A stretch of DNA of 64,000 bases from Cryptomeria japonica (Eukaryota; Streptophyta; Pinopsida; Cupressales; Cupressaceae). Below, one piece after another: positions 21,541-33,164 of this stretch (position 1 is its first letter; each line of letters starts with the position of its first letter). The stretch spans positions 469,202,008-469,266,007 of the forward strand of contig NC_081405.1 in NCBI RefSeq assembly GCF_030272615.1, given 5' to 3'. Made by a program: the position numbers and the translations under genes. A model generated the notes under the pieces. That model was not told the origin of the DNA. It did no database searches and saw only the letters and a list, made by a program, of their open reading frames with translations.

Positions 21541-23832
21541 TAAAATGGAGATCTATGCTGGTGTCTTTCCAAGTTGATCAAGGAGGTCATATCTGTGGGT
21601 GGAAGACATGGGTGGGGGGTTTGGTGGGGGAGGGACTCCTTGGATGGTGACCCTTGCTTGGTGTGTAGTTGCATTGCAGTCATTCTGGAAATGGGAGGTG
21701 GAAGGCGTGGTGCCTTGAATGACTATCCGAGCAGGATTTGGTCTGCTTTGGGAAGAAGGAGGATTAACTCCTTGGATGGTTATGACATTGACATTATTGT
21801 CTACAGGTTCAATGCGACCTACCAAAAAATCAAAACCGGTTATGTGATTAGTGTGGTGATAACCCATTGCGCTAGATGATGAGCATTTTCCTTTATCATG
21901 CTTCAGGAAGGGTTCCTGGTACATTTTGAATTTGTCATTCTTATTACCAGGTATTGTATTTGCTATCTCAATCTCACCTCTATCAATGAGATCTTGTATG
22001 TAGATCTTCAGTTTCATACACTTCCATGTATCATATCCCTTGATACGGTGGTATTCACAATACTCATTTTCATTATACCATCTTGGTTTAGATTGATTGG
22101 GGTCAAATAGGCGAGTGATTGGAAAAACCACTATACCTGCTTGGACAAGTTTTTGAAACACCACTTCAATAGGCTCAGCTAGAGGAGTGAAATCTCTTGG
22201 AGTCTTGTTATTTGATCGAGGTGGTTGTCCCTAGATTGAGACATTGTTGTGAGGTTTTTGGGATTGATTTTGGTTGTTGAATTGATGATTGTTGGTGGTG
22301 GATTTTGGGGGAGCGGCCACAGTTTGGACCCGCTTTGCATCAGTTATACCGTCATTGACCATATTTTTGTTTTTGGACCAAAATTTTGTCTTGTCGTTAT
22401 AATAAGAGGAAGAACTTTGTGTTGATTTCTGGTAATGTTTCAAGGTTCCTTCCACCAACTAGACACGTTCGCGGGCGAGGCCCTTATCTGTCAATTTTTG
22501 GAAGGATTTGATACATTGAGATATTAAAGGTCTTGAAAGTTCAGGCACCAAGTTCTTTTGGAATAGCTCAATTTGATGTTGTTCTAGCATGTCCCACTGG
22601 AATTTCTTGATAAGATGTCGCCATCTTTGTAGGAAATTGGCGAAGGTTTCTCCGGGCCTTTGTTTTACATTACATAAGTCCATCATAGATACATCATTAC
22701 CCATGTTGTATGCATAGTGGGCCACAAATTTTTCTGCCAAGTCTGGAAAAGAGACAATGGAACCTCATGGTAAAGATGAGAACCATGCTAAGGCATCTCC
22801 CATGAGACTGTTGGGAAAGAGTCTACGAAGATAAAGGTCACTATAGGAGACTTCTTGGCATAAGATGGGGAATTCTTGAACATGGTCGCGGGGATCTCCT
22901 TTGCCTTCATACTTGGTGAATTTAGGGATCTCAAATCCCAAGGGATATGGTGCAACTAATATAGACAGGTCATAAGGACAAGGGCAAAACTCTTTGAATG
23001 AGTAATTTTTCCTTTTATTAGTCCTTTGTTTCATGTCCTTGATGATATTTTTCATGTCTTGAATTTCCTTGATGAGGTCTTGTTGTAGGCTTTGATAATA
23101 ATGAAGTGTATTTGCCCCAAGAATTGGATGAGCCAAAGAAGGTGCACCACCACCAATATATTGATATGATGAGGAGGTGGGAATGTGGGATGTGATGATC
23201 GATGTCACTAAGGTTTGAGTGACAGTTGGTTGTGGTCCATAAATGGTTGTGATGGGATTGAATACTGCCCGGATAAAATTTGTGACATTGTTGGGAGGAA
23301 GGGAAGTTTGTGGAATAGAAATTTTTGGTTGAATAGAAGGAGGTGGTATAGAAGTTTGTTGGAGAATGGATGAGATCGGATTTGATAGTGGTATGGATGG
23401 TAAGGAGGAAGAAGGTGGGATGGAGACCATGGTGGGAGGTACCGCGGGTGGCATTGATTGAGCCTGGATGATTGATGGGGCTGCAATTGATTGAGTTTGA
23501 ATAGTAGGTGCAACACTTTGTGTGGAAGCGAGGTCTCCTTGTGGTTGTTGGGTGAGAGCAGATCTATTAAATTCAGGAGGAAGTTGAGCTCCATGTTCAA
23601 GGAGAGTTTTCAGAAGTGTAGTAGGATTGTGTTTAATAAACTTTTCCATTATCGCTTGGTTATAAGAATCTGCTAGGAAAGTTTACACTTCTGGACAAAG
23701 TTCATCTTGGCTAACCATGTCAGGATTTTGGCTTTGATCTTGATTGCTAGGTTTCCCACTTTGTGTATGATCTTGCATGGGATCTTCATATAGGACACCA
23801 ATGTCCAGCATGCCATATTATTGTTCAGCCAT
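21541..23832 (-). pseudogene. gag: gag of gypsy element B
   Basis: The likely start is ATG at 23832 (MAEQ-stop-YGMLDIGVLYED); a stop stands where the Q is expected, and a second lies just before FLADSYNQAIMEKF. The long stretch 23649-22765 holds TLLEHGAQLPPEF, a proline- and serine-rich region, and FCPCPYDLSILVAPYPLGFE. The gag domain follows with EIPKFTKYEGKGDPRDHVQ, LAWFSSLP, and after a stop FVAHYAYNMGNDVSM and ETFANFLQRWRHLI. A Tat knuckle CEYHRIKGYDTWKCMKLK lies near 22060. The end, MSSTHRYDLLDQLGKTPA, leads into protease. Confidence 0.87.
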
Positions 23833-24926
23833 CTTTTTCTTTTGGGATCGAGTTGCGACCATACACAATATTTGTGATGAAATGACTTAAGAAATTTGTG
23901 ATGAAAGGACTTAGAAAATTTGAGGATGATTGATGGAGGAGGTATGGTTTTAGAAGAAACTTGATGACTAGGTTGTCTTTGGTATGAACATGAAGGATCG
24001 ATTCGAATGGCAAGTTGTATGAAGGGATACGACCACCCTGATTTGGACGATAGTTGGTGTTTCAAAGGACAAACTTCAATGTTGATGGAGAGGATGGACT
24101 CTTAGCTTCTCTCTTAGGCTTATGAAATATGGGATGCACAGAGTTTTGACACAATTTTGGACATGGTGTGGGTAATGACTTGGACAATTGTTTGTGTCTT
24201 GAGAAGTGTTTTTACAAAGTGTTTGGGGATAGTGATGTGTTTTTAGTCTTCTCTTGGCAAGTATGTATCAAACAAAGAAAACACAATGATCAAATGCATA
24301 TTATCTCAAAGACACTCATGCTCATATTCAACATTCCTGAAGCTGGCAAGGACAATAGTCATTGAATCCCAATTGGTTTCCCATCTATGCTTACCTAGAG
24401 TGGGAACTTAGATGCCTGACCCCACTGGCTCCCCTCCATGACACTCACTTCTCAGGGCATCCAAGCATCAATTCCCATGAAAACTCCTCATGGCTAACTT
24501 TGTGTCTCTACTGAGGGCCGTAAGAATATGGGCCACTTCAGAGGTTCGATCTCCTGCACCAATGACTAGAAGGTTTTTGGCCACTATGAACAAGGTGTTT
24601 AGTAAGTCTTCTCATTAGGAGCTACCCTTTGAAGTTGCGCAAGCGCAATTGAGGCCTATAGCCCAACGAAGTAACATGAACTTAGTAGTCACGCAAGCAT
24701 GATTGAGATCTCTAGGATCCTACTAAGCACCCAGTGTGAGAGTGAACTCTCATATAGCCCCAACCATTAACCCTTTCATAGTCAATGGCCTATTTATTAT
24801 AGTGAGTTGGGAACCCCAGGTCTGAGTGTACTCACTTGGGTCATTCCCCTCTTACCTTCTCAAAGAGCAAGTTGGGAGGGCAGGCCCACTAGAGGTAAAC
24901 ACACAATCAAACAAGAAAAGGTTGGA

Positions 24927-26189
24927 GGGTCTGGATTTCTGATCGTCTAGTAAGACGAGAGCATACTTTCCTACCTTTACGCTTTTCTTAAAGACACATA
25001 AGACAATGGTTCATTCCATTTTAATCAATATCTAGGTGCCTAGTTTAAATAAATGCACAAGATTTGGTAGAATCAGCTAGGCAACCTGCAAAACAACTTG
25101 ATTAGTAGTTTTGAAAAATGGAGTCTTCAACAAGCGTCCTGCAAAACAACTTGATTAGTAGTTTGAAAAATGGAGTCTTCAACAAGCATCCTGCAAAAGA
25201 CAACAAAATGACAAAATATTAATTTTTTTGATTTTTTGGGAATAAGTGGAAAAACATAAATAAAATTTTTTTTACTAATGACAAATGTGGATTTGAAAGA
25301 AACTTTGATGGATAAATGGGGTTTGACTAGGTTTTTTGCCACTTTCCAAGGGACAAGCAAGCAAAAAATGGGGATTTTGGAGGAGAGATGAAGGAATGGG
25401 AAAATTTGTCAAAGAGGGACAAAGAAGCAAAAGTTGGAGATGGATAATATGGGAAAAAATTGGAGGTGATTGGACAAAACGGGAAGAAGTTATGGCAAAC
25501 CCTAAAAATAGAGAAATATGGGATTTAGGCTTCAAAAAGTGGATTTTTGGGATAAGACCCCCAAGGAAGAAAATGTGGAAAATGGCAATGTGGAGAATCT
25601 GGTGAAGTTTGGAGGAAAATGGAGTCAAGATAAAGAAGATATGGCAAGAAAATAGAAAAAAATTTACTTGTTTTTTATTTAACCCTAGATTTAGCAGAGC
25701 AAACAGAAACCCTAGATTTAACAGAGCAAACAGAAACCCTGGATTTAACAGAGCAAACAGAAACCCTAGATTTAAAACCCAGCAGACAACCTCACTTAAA
25801 CAAAATAAAAAAAATAAAAAATGCCAAAGGTCTGGATTTCTGATTGTCTAGATAGACGAGCATACTCTCCTACTTTCACACTTTCTTGTGGTCAGACAAA
25901 TTATGATTAAACAGAACAGATAACACGAAATGAAAAGAAAATACAGACCACTGTTAGTGCCTAACAAATTTCAAACATATTAACAGAGCAAACAGTCACA
26001 CTAAACAGATAGAAAAGTGCCAAAAAATCTAGATTTCTGATTGTCTAGATAGACAAGAGCATACTCTCCTATTTTCACACTTTCTTGCAGTCAAAGCATA
26101 TAGTCGCGCTAAACAGAATAGAAAGTGCCAAAGGTCTGGACTTCTAATTGTCTATATAGACAATAGCATACTCTCCTACTTTCACACAG
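24927..26189 (-). repeat. Four dispersed copies of a conserved hairpin block in the leader
   Basis: Copies lie at 24927-24989, 25822-25890, 26017-26090 and 26121-26189. Each reads (a)ggtctggatttctgat, then a short inverted repeat, then gcatactctcctac. The inverted repeat is CGTCT-agta-AGACG in copy 1, TGTCT-agat-AGACG in copy 2, TGTCT-agat-AGACA in copy 3 and ATTGTCT-atat-AGACAAT in copy 4. The changing outer pair keeps pairing (C-G, T-G, T-A), which suggests selection on RNA or DNA structure. Confidence 0.8.
25681..25780 (-). repeat. 28-base tandem repeat, about 3.5 copies
   Basis: The unit aaccctagatttaacagagc followed by aaacagaa repeats three times, plus a partial unit. Each unit carries AAACCCTAG, which matches the plant telo-box core, but these are not telomere repeats because only one motif occurs per 28 bases. 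A short coding-like open stretch over it (25609-25851, +) is probably spurious. Confidence 0.85.
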
Positions 26190-26435
26190 ATTATAAATAA
26201 ATAGAACAGATAACAAAAATAGAAAATAAACAGAAACAGATAACAGAAACAGAAAATAAATAGAAACAGAAAAGTAAAAGAATAAGGAGTTATCGCACAA
26301 AAATGCAGAGCCGCTATTCTGGAACCTGCGAAAAAGATAATTTGTTTTTATTTTTTTTTCTAGTCGCACTATTCTGGAACCTACGTCTCACAACTCACAA
26401 AACTTTAAAAAAAAATGTTAGTTCTTAGGGACATG

Positions 26436-26454
26436 GGTCCCACCAGGCATGCCA
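26436..26454 (-). other. Candidate primer-binding site of element B
   Basis: Three bases inside the 5' LTR end, the minus strand reads TGGCATGCCTGGTGGGACC. TGG start and position fit a tRNA primer site, but I cannot match the acceptor-stem part to a plant tRNA from memory. Confidence 0.45.
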
Positions 26455-26457
26455 AAA

Positions 26458-27558
26458 TGAAGAGGGGAAAATAGATTTGAAGGTCAAATGATCAAAACAT
26501 AATGAAATAAACATGCAGAATGCTAAAATATCATTAAAAGACCATTTCACCTTGCTATTTTACCTTCTCCTTCGGATTGCGCTTGATGAAGTGAAGGCGC
26601 CCCTTGATAATGCTCCACTTGATGTGCTCCTTTGATTGTTGGATGTGGATGGCTCTCCAATGTTGTGCACAAATGGAATGGATTTGAAAAATGATAGGGA
26701 TGAGATGATCAAGTTGCCAAGATGATTTCCTAGGCTCAAAAGGGCGGCATAAACTTACTGGATTTCAAGATGTTTTGAATGAAGGGATCGAGCCCTATTT
26801 TATAGGAAGAGGAGAGGAAAATAGATGGCTAGGATGAATTCGAGATGAAGGGTTAAGATTTACTTGTGAGCTGACACAAGGTCCAAGAGAGGGTGTGGAG
26901 ACCAAGAAATATGCCTTAAAGGCATTTCATATCTCCACACTCCACAAGATGCATTGGAGGAATTAAAAATTCTCCAAAAAAGGATATCATGGGGATTGGA
27001 GGAATAAAAAGGAATCAAAAATTCCTTGGAAGAGGGGATTCCTAGAGGAATGTGTGATTTCAAAAATATTACATTCACCTAGGAAAAGAGCATTTAAAGC
27101 TAGTGGCTGGATGAAAAGGATAAAGAGTTGACTTTGCGGCTAATCATGATGATTAACCATTAACAACTCATTAGGAGGGGGATTAGAGGAAATGTTAGGT
27201 GGGATTAATATTTGTAGGAGAATTTGACTAGGAGAAAGAATGAGTGGAGGGAATAAAAAATTAGAAGAATAATGTTAAGTGAGTTTAGGGAGTTTCTAGA
27301 AGAATGAATTAAGAAGATGATTTGTAGGAATCATGTAGGTTAACTAATTAATTGAAATTAACTAGCTAAGAGGAAGATTTGTGAGGATTTGATTTTTTTA
27401 GAAAATAAAAAAAGGATTGATTTATTAAATAAATCAATCATATGCTATAGTGACAATATTAATTATATTTAATTACTATTGAGAGGAATTTGAATTAACA
27501 TAATTAATTAATTAATTATGCGAGGAATAATTAAAATAATTATTTTTAAGTGTCTACA
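26458..27558 (-). repeat. 5' LTR of gypsy element B
   Basis: It is the partner of 13561-14654, differing by scattered transitions and an added gagctgacaca near 26877. On the minus strand it starts TGTAGACACTT and ends CTCTTCA, next to the gatga target repeat on its outer side. Confidence 0.92.
26795..26805 (-). promoter_or_regulatory. TATA box in the 5' LTR of element B
   Basis: The minus strand reads CTATAAAATAG, a good plant TATA element about 340 bases before the LTR end. The same motif is kept in the 3' LTR at 13898-13908. Confidence 0.6.
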
Positions 27559-27563
27559 GATGA
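27559..27563. repeat. Target-site duplication of element B (right), gatga
   Basis: Identical to 13556-13560. It encodes the Asp-Glu with which the copia pol frame resumes. Confidence 0.9.
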
Positions 27564-29406
27564 ATTTCCTGAAGTCTCAGAAGGAACCAGTCAGAGAAAA
27601 AGGATGAAGATCCTTGCATTTTTATTTTTGGAACCAGAAACTGTTAAATCTGAAACCGACAAAGCAAATCCTGATGCACTTGTTCAATCTAAATAGATAA
27701 ATTTAGAAGAGGATGATGACAAAGAAGAAGTTGAACCTGAAGATAATGATCATGCTATTCCTAGATATGTGAGACTGAATCACAATCCTGAGTAGATTAT
27801 TTGAGATAAGGATGTTTGAGTACTAATCAGAAGAAGAATCAGAGAGAATTCTTGCATGATCTCCACCATTGAACCAAGAACTGCTAAGGATGCATTTGGT
27901 GACGATCATTGGGTTAAAGCTATGGAGGAGGAATTGGATCAAATTGAGAAGAACAACACTTGGACCCTAGTACCCCGACTGATAAATAAGAATATTATAG
28001 GTACTAAATGGTTATACAGGAACAAGTTAAATGAAGATGGTGTTGTAGTTCACAACAAGGAAAGATTAGTCTGCAAGAGTTATGCACAAGAAGAAGGAGA
28101 AGATTATGGTGAAAATTTTGCACCAGTAGCAAGACTGGAAGGTGTCAGAACTTTACTTGCATTTGCAGCCCATAAAAATTTCAAGGTATATCAGATGGAT
28201 GTTAAGTCTGCATTTTTTAATGGGATATTGGAAGAAGAGGTATACATAGAGCAGCCAGATGGTTATTCTTTGACTAATGAGAAAGACATGGTATGTAGAT
28301 TGCATAAGGATTTATATGGATTAGAGTAGGCACCCAGAGCATGGTATGAAAGGCTTCATACACATATAATGAAGATGGGATTTTTGAGAACCAGTGATGA
28401 TAGTAACATATATCTCAAGTGTGAAGGAGATGAAATACTGGTCAGTGAAGTATTTGTTGATGATATTATATTTTGAGGTAATGATGTCATGAGCAACAGT
28501 TTTGTAGATGAAATAAAAAATGAGTTTGAAATGTCTTTAGTGGGGGAAATAAAAAATTTCATAGGCTTGTAGATACAACAAATGAATAATGGTATTTTCA
28601 TTACACAGTCTAAGTATGTGAAAGAGGTTTTGAAGACATTTGGCATGAGTGACTATAAACCAATTGGGACACCAATGGTTGCAGGTTGTAAGTTGTCCAA
28701 GGAAGATGAATCTAAGTTTGTTGATGAGAAGGACTATAGGTCAATGATTAGAAAATTACACTATGTTGTTCATAGCAGACTGGATATAGCCCATGCGATT
28801 GGCAAATTTACTAGACTCCAGAAGAATCCAGAGGAAACACACCTAATAGCAATGAAGAGAATCTTTAGATACCTAAAAGGTACTGTTGACTATGGATTAT
28901 GGTATCCATATGGAGGAAACTTTGATTTGAAGCTATACACAGATGTTGATTGGGTAGGAAATGTTGACGACTAGAAAAGCACAATCGATGGAGCATTTTT
29001 TCTTGGAGGAAGGCTTGTTTCATGGCATAGTAAAAAGGAGAGTTGTACTTCACAATCTACTGCTAAAGCTGAGTATGTTGTAGCTTATATGAATTGCACA
29101 CAGGATATTTGGATGAGGCACATTTTGGAAGGTTTTAAGATGAAGATCTCAGAAACTATAAAGATTTTATGTGATAATACAAGTGCCATAAATAATTCCA
29201 AGAATCTTGTTTTGCACACATGAACCAAGCACATTGAATTGAATTATCATTTCTTGAGGGAAAAAGTTCAAAATAAAGATGTTATCTTAGAGCATGTTTC
29301 TACCAAGGAGCAGCTTGCGGATATTTTTACCAAACCTCTACCTAAGACTACTTTTGAGTATCTTAGAAGTCAGTTAGTGGTTGTCCCTCTTCATGAAGTT
29401 AGTTGA
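27559..29406 (+). pseudogene. pol: Reverse transcriptase and RNase H (3' part of pol) of the nested copia element
   Basis: Pol resumes at the gatga repeat (DEFPEVSEGTSQRKR). RT blocks are HWVKAMEEELDQIEKNNTW, GTKWLYRNKLNEDG, GEDYGENFAPVARLEGVR, YQMDVKSAFFNG (catalytic D), a stop at 28327 where Gln is conserved, APRAWYERL, and VFVDDIIF (catalytic DD) near 28455. RNase H follows: YLKGTVDYGLWYP, LYTDVDWVGNVDD (D), a stop at 28972, KSTIDGAFFLGGRLVSWHSKK, TAKAEYVVAYMN (E), CDNTSAINNSKN (D), and TKHIELNYHFLREKV. It ends LADIFTKPLPKTTFEYLRSQL then HEVS-stop at 29404. Catalytic residues are present but there are at least seven stops. Confidence 0.88.
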
Positions 29407-29738
29407 GCATGATGTTGACTGCATCAGTCCCTGAATTACTTGCAAAATTTTACAAGGGTTGATGTAGAAGTGGATGTATTCCATAGGGGGAGCATCAAGT
29501 TGTAGTAGGTTGTTGATGCACATTGAAAATTTGATATTACATGTTTTACTTTCAATTTGGCAATGTTGTCAAAGGGGGAGAATAATTATGTGATTATGTG
29601 AAGGAAAACCAGTGAAAAACTAAAGACAGAGAGAGCATGTGAACACTTAGTAATGTAAACCAGGATTCCTATTCACAATCATAGCAACAAAGCAATGGTG
29701 TTGATATTTTTATTGCCATCAATGCCAAAGGGGGAGAT
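29407..29738 (+). other. 3' untranslated region and polypurine tract of the nested copia element
   Basis: No gene. It has three GGGGGAG-type purine tracts (near 29487, 29573 and 29728). The last, ccaaagggggaga, adjoins the 3' LTR and is the likely second-strand primer. Near the others the words aatgttgtcaaagggggaga and catcaatgccaaag repeat. Confidence 0.75.
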
Positions 29739-31155
29739 TTTTGGCATTTGCATGAAGATTGCATTAATGATATGCTATGTTGTCATTGATGTCAATTGAA
29801 CCGATAATGATATTGCTGATATTGTTGTTGATATTGTCTTGTAATTGATAGAAAGAACTTTGTGAAGGATATTGTAAACCGGTATGTAAGTTTGTGAGTT
29901 GAATCGGTAACTAGAGTATAAGGTTAAACCCTTTCTATGTTATGTAACCGGTAAACGCTATCAGTTTTTTTTGCTAAACCCTAACCAATTAAGGTTGTTG
30001 AATTGGTTATGTTGGTTTATGATATGATGTTGAGTGGTAATGATGATGACATGTAAGGTCATTGTATCAAGACAAGTTCAAATTGTTTTGGCGCATTTGT
30101 TTATCTAAGGAATGAGAAAAGTGTATTGCATCTAATGCAAAGCGCCTGATTAGTTACTGAGCTCGATGAAGCGGTAATCAAGGAGTGGTTGAGGTTTTCT
30201 TGATTGATGTGTAGACATTGCTATGTAATCCAATAGTTATACTTGTACCAACTTGTTTGTAATCTCAATGAGAGGATTAAGTTTTTGTTGTGTTACCGAC
30301 CTAATTGATTTGTATTTAAGGTCGATGGAGTTGTTTTGTTTTTCTATTGGAAAGAGTTGGCTAAAATCAGTTGAGTGTGTGGTTGCCGAACTAGAGAATG
30401 AATCTGCAGTTTGAGTAAAGGCAGATAGAAGCTTAAATGGATCCGTTCAAGCAAATGTAGTACTATTTAGACAAATCAAGAAACTCTTGTTGTTTTCTAA
30501 CAATTACACCAAAATTGAAATCTCCTAACTAGGTAGGCTCTAACAAGCTTGGTTACTTATTAAATCCTCTAACAAGGTGGTCCATTAGATTGGATTCTCA
30601 AATCCTCTACTAAGGTTACTCCTTATAGGATATTTTCTTCTAACAAGGCATTTGTAGTCAATCCCTTAACCAGATGATTCCTAAAAGGATCAGTTCTTAA
30701 CAGGACTTTTGTAAAAGCTTTAATAGGCTTGGCTCCTAATAGGGCAAACTTCAAAAGAGTTCAAATATTTTCTTGCGAGTCTCATCTCACCGTGGTTTTT
30801 ACCCATTTGGGTTTTCCATGTATAAATACTTGTGTCATGTGGTGAATGTTTTTGTGGTTATGATCTTATTGTTGATTTGATTAACTACTTAACTATTTTT
30901 GATAAGGCATGATAACCAAAAGCATTGAGAAATGAAACATTTGGATGTTTACAAGTTAAATGTTGTTTACTGTTAAGTTGTTGTAATAGTCAACTGTTAT
31001 TCTTATGAGTATTGATCTTGACAGTGGTATTTCATTAATAAGTTTACTTTGTGTGATTGATTTTGAGTTTGGGAAGTTTGTATCAATTTTTCTATTTACT
31101 GATTCACCCCACTCTTAGTAATCTACCAGATACTTATTCTTTCATCACACCATCA
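29739..31155 (+). repeat. 3' LTR of the nested copia element
   Basis: It begins ttttggcatttgcatgaag after the polypurine tract and ends cacaccatca. The gypsy integrase (tggggattggatctt) follows at once. It matches 9806-11213 with many transitions. Confidence 0.88.
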
Positions 31156-32016
31156 TGGGGATTGGATCTTGTGGGGAAAATACACCCTACCTCCTCCAAT
31201 GGACATAAGTTTATACTCACAGCTACAAAGTACTTCACCAAATGGGTTGAAGAAATTCTGATGACCTTCACAACATGAAAGCAAATAGCTAAATTCATTT
31301 TGAATTACATCATTTGTAGATATGGACTCCCATTGTGCATTGTAACAGACAATGATAGACCCTTCAAAAATCAAGAAGTGAGTGAACTTTGCGACCAATT
31401 TCACATCCATCAACGTTTTACGACAGTCTACTATCTCCAAAGCAATGGTCAAGCTGAGGCAACAAATAAGAATATTTTAAATTTTTTAAAGAAAGTTGTC
31501 AACGACACTAGATGAGATTGACATCTTCAGCTGAATCCAGCTCTCTGGGCCTATCAAACTGGTGTCCGCATAGCCACTGGTAACACACCTTACTCTTTCG
31601 TTTAAGGTTCAGAACCTATTTTTCCTATTGAGATAGAATTTCCATCACTAAGAGTCTCTCTAAAACACATTATATTAGAAGAAGACAGTAGAGTACAACA
31701 TTTGCAAGAACTAGAATTCCTAGACAAAAAATAACAAAGCGCTCTGAATCATTTACAAGGATATAAAAACAAAATGAGAAGAAGCTACGACAAAAGAGTA
31801 AACCCACATTGCTTCGAAGTAGGAGATATTGTTCTTCAAGAAAATCAAAAGAATCTCATGGAACATGAAAAGCCAAGAAAGTTTGATCCTAATTGGTTAG
31901 GTCCTTTTGTCATAACCAAAGTAGTTGGAAATGATGCCTATCATTTGCAAATGATGAAGGGAGATCCACTCCCATATCCCATTAACAATATGCACCTAAA
32001 AATACATTACATCTAA
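31156..32016 (+). pseudogene. Integrase core and C-terminal domain of gypsy element A
   Basis: It resumes as WGLDLVGKIHPTSSNGHKF (first D), TKYFTKWVEEI, a stop at about 31277, NYIICRYGLPLCIVTDNDRPF (second D, Gly of DNG changed), LQSNGQAEATNKNIL (catalytic E), and a stop at 31513. Then come LWAYQTGVRIATGNTPYSFV, MRRSYDKRVNPHCFEVGDIV, NLMEHEKPRKFDPNWLGPF and INNMHLKIHYI with a stop at 32014. The catalytic triad survives but three or more stops interrupt it. The linker ELQPFITPWPFSQ seen in element B is missing at the copia junction. Confidence 0.88.
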
Positions 32017-33164
32017 AGGGTTGGGTTTTAATTAGAATTTACTTCTTGTACTTTCATATCATTGTGAAAGTATTCCATCTCATATAGTTTCCTTTATAAA
32101 TGCATCATATTCATAGCATACCAGTTTTGATTGCTCATATCATTGCATCAATAACAAAATGATGATTGTCTACATTATTCACCTATCTGCACCAAAAGGA
32201 AAGAAGGTAGTCTCTTTTCCTAGATATTTGATCATGAAGTCCTTAGAAGCCTCTAGTCAATCATCTTCAACATCGCCTTGTCATTAAGTTTTATCTATGG
32301 TTGTGTAGAGGCTTCGTTATTGAACCTTGATTACCCAAAATCTATTAATTTCTATATCTCACATGTTAATCAATAAGCTCTAAATCATTACAGATACCTA
32401 GTTGATCATGTGGCTAGTGAAAAATCCTAAATTCTACTTCAACGTCATTGTGATTGTCATACCCAAGTAGGATTTATTACTTACAAGTCAAGGCAAGAAA
32501 ATGAAAAAAAAAAGACAACAGAAAAAAAAACTATGCCAATATCCATCTCAAGGCAAAATTAACAATGATATATTACTAAAATATCACGCATACAAGTGCA
32601 AAAATAAAAGATTGACTATGGGAACATGCAAGTAACTCCATCAAGGCTATGGATGCCTACTGGCAATGGAGCAATATTTGAGAGATTACAGTGCATAACC
32701 TTGTTGGAGCCCTAAAAGCTTGCTGGCAGGGAGGCTCTATCCAGGATGCTTTTGAAGTTAGAATATCTCAAGTAGCTAGCCACATAAGATTCCAAGAGTC
32801 TTTGATGGTTATAAGAGTCAAAATGAATTCAAATGCACACACATTGGAAAAAGAAGATAAAAGTTTCAAGAATTAATGGAGAAGTTTACGCGCCTCCATT
32901 CATAAATCTTGGTTACACAGTGTGTTAAGTTGGATGGTCCAAAATATTCTGAGAATAGATTGATCTCCTATCTTTGAAATGTTTCACACCTTCAATTTAA
33001 TCAGTGCATTTCAGAATGAAAGACACACACATTCATCCTTGTTTGAATAGGAACTGCATCTTCATTTCACATACTACATTAGCATCATTTTCATTTGAAA
33101 ATTCATTATCTCCACCATATTCTATAGATCATCATGTCATCATAGGTCTGCATATTTGGGGTAT

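Larger units (their letters stand above)
23833..26435 (-). other. Long leader of gypsy element B
   Basis: About 2.6 kb separates the primer site from gag, and no coding signal is seen on either strand. It contains four copies of a hairpin-bearing block (24927-26189), a 28-base tandem repeat (25681-25780) and A-rich runs with AACAGA/AATAGAAACAG words at 26190-26280. Long leaders are usual in Tat elements. Confidence 0.7.
13561..27558 (-). mobile_element. Ty3/gypsy element B (Tat lineage), complete, inside the copia element
   Basis: LTRs of 1094 and 1101 bases bound a 14.0 kb element on the minus strand with perfect gatga target repeats. In minus-strand order it has the 5' LTR, a primer-site candidate, a long leader, gag, protease, a G-patch linker, RT, RNase H, a second RNase H, integrase, a tandem array, a polypurine tract and the 3' LTR. 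By hand I count about 14 differences, mostly transitions, in the first 350 aligned LTR bases. It is therefore not very recent but is younger than the copia element it splits. Pol is better preserved than in element A, with few stops. Confidence 0.92.
9806..31155 (+). mobile_element. Ty1/copia element inserted in the integrase of element A
   Basis: Two LTRs of about 1.4 kb (9806-11213 and 29739-31155) flank a primer-binding site, gag with a CCHC knuckle, protease, integrase, RT and RNase H in the copia order. It is interrupted at 13561-27558 by gypsy element B, so its own length is about 7.35 kb. The gypsy integrase of element A lies on both sides. The 5' edge is irregular: the first bases of the LTR are not recognisable and there is no target duplication. 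Many in-frame stops occur in pol, several at positions where CAG is expected. Confidence 0.88.

Noticed and set aside
23208-23600. 130-codon minus-strand ORF rich in P, H and L
   Set aside because: It is the out-of-frame shadow of the proline-rich part of gag of element B.
25275-25628. Overlapping ORFs on both strands in the leader of element B
   Set aside because: They lack known motifs, overlap each other on both strands and lie in the non-coding leader with A-rich sequence.
25681-25780. Interstitial telomere repeat
   Set aside because: The AAACCCTA motif occurs once per 28 bases, not as contiguous TTTAGGG units.
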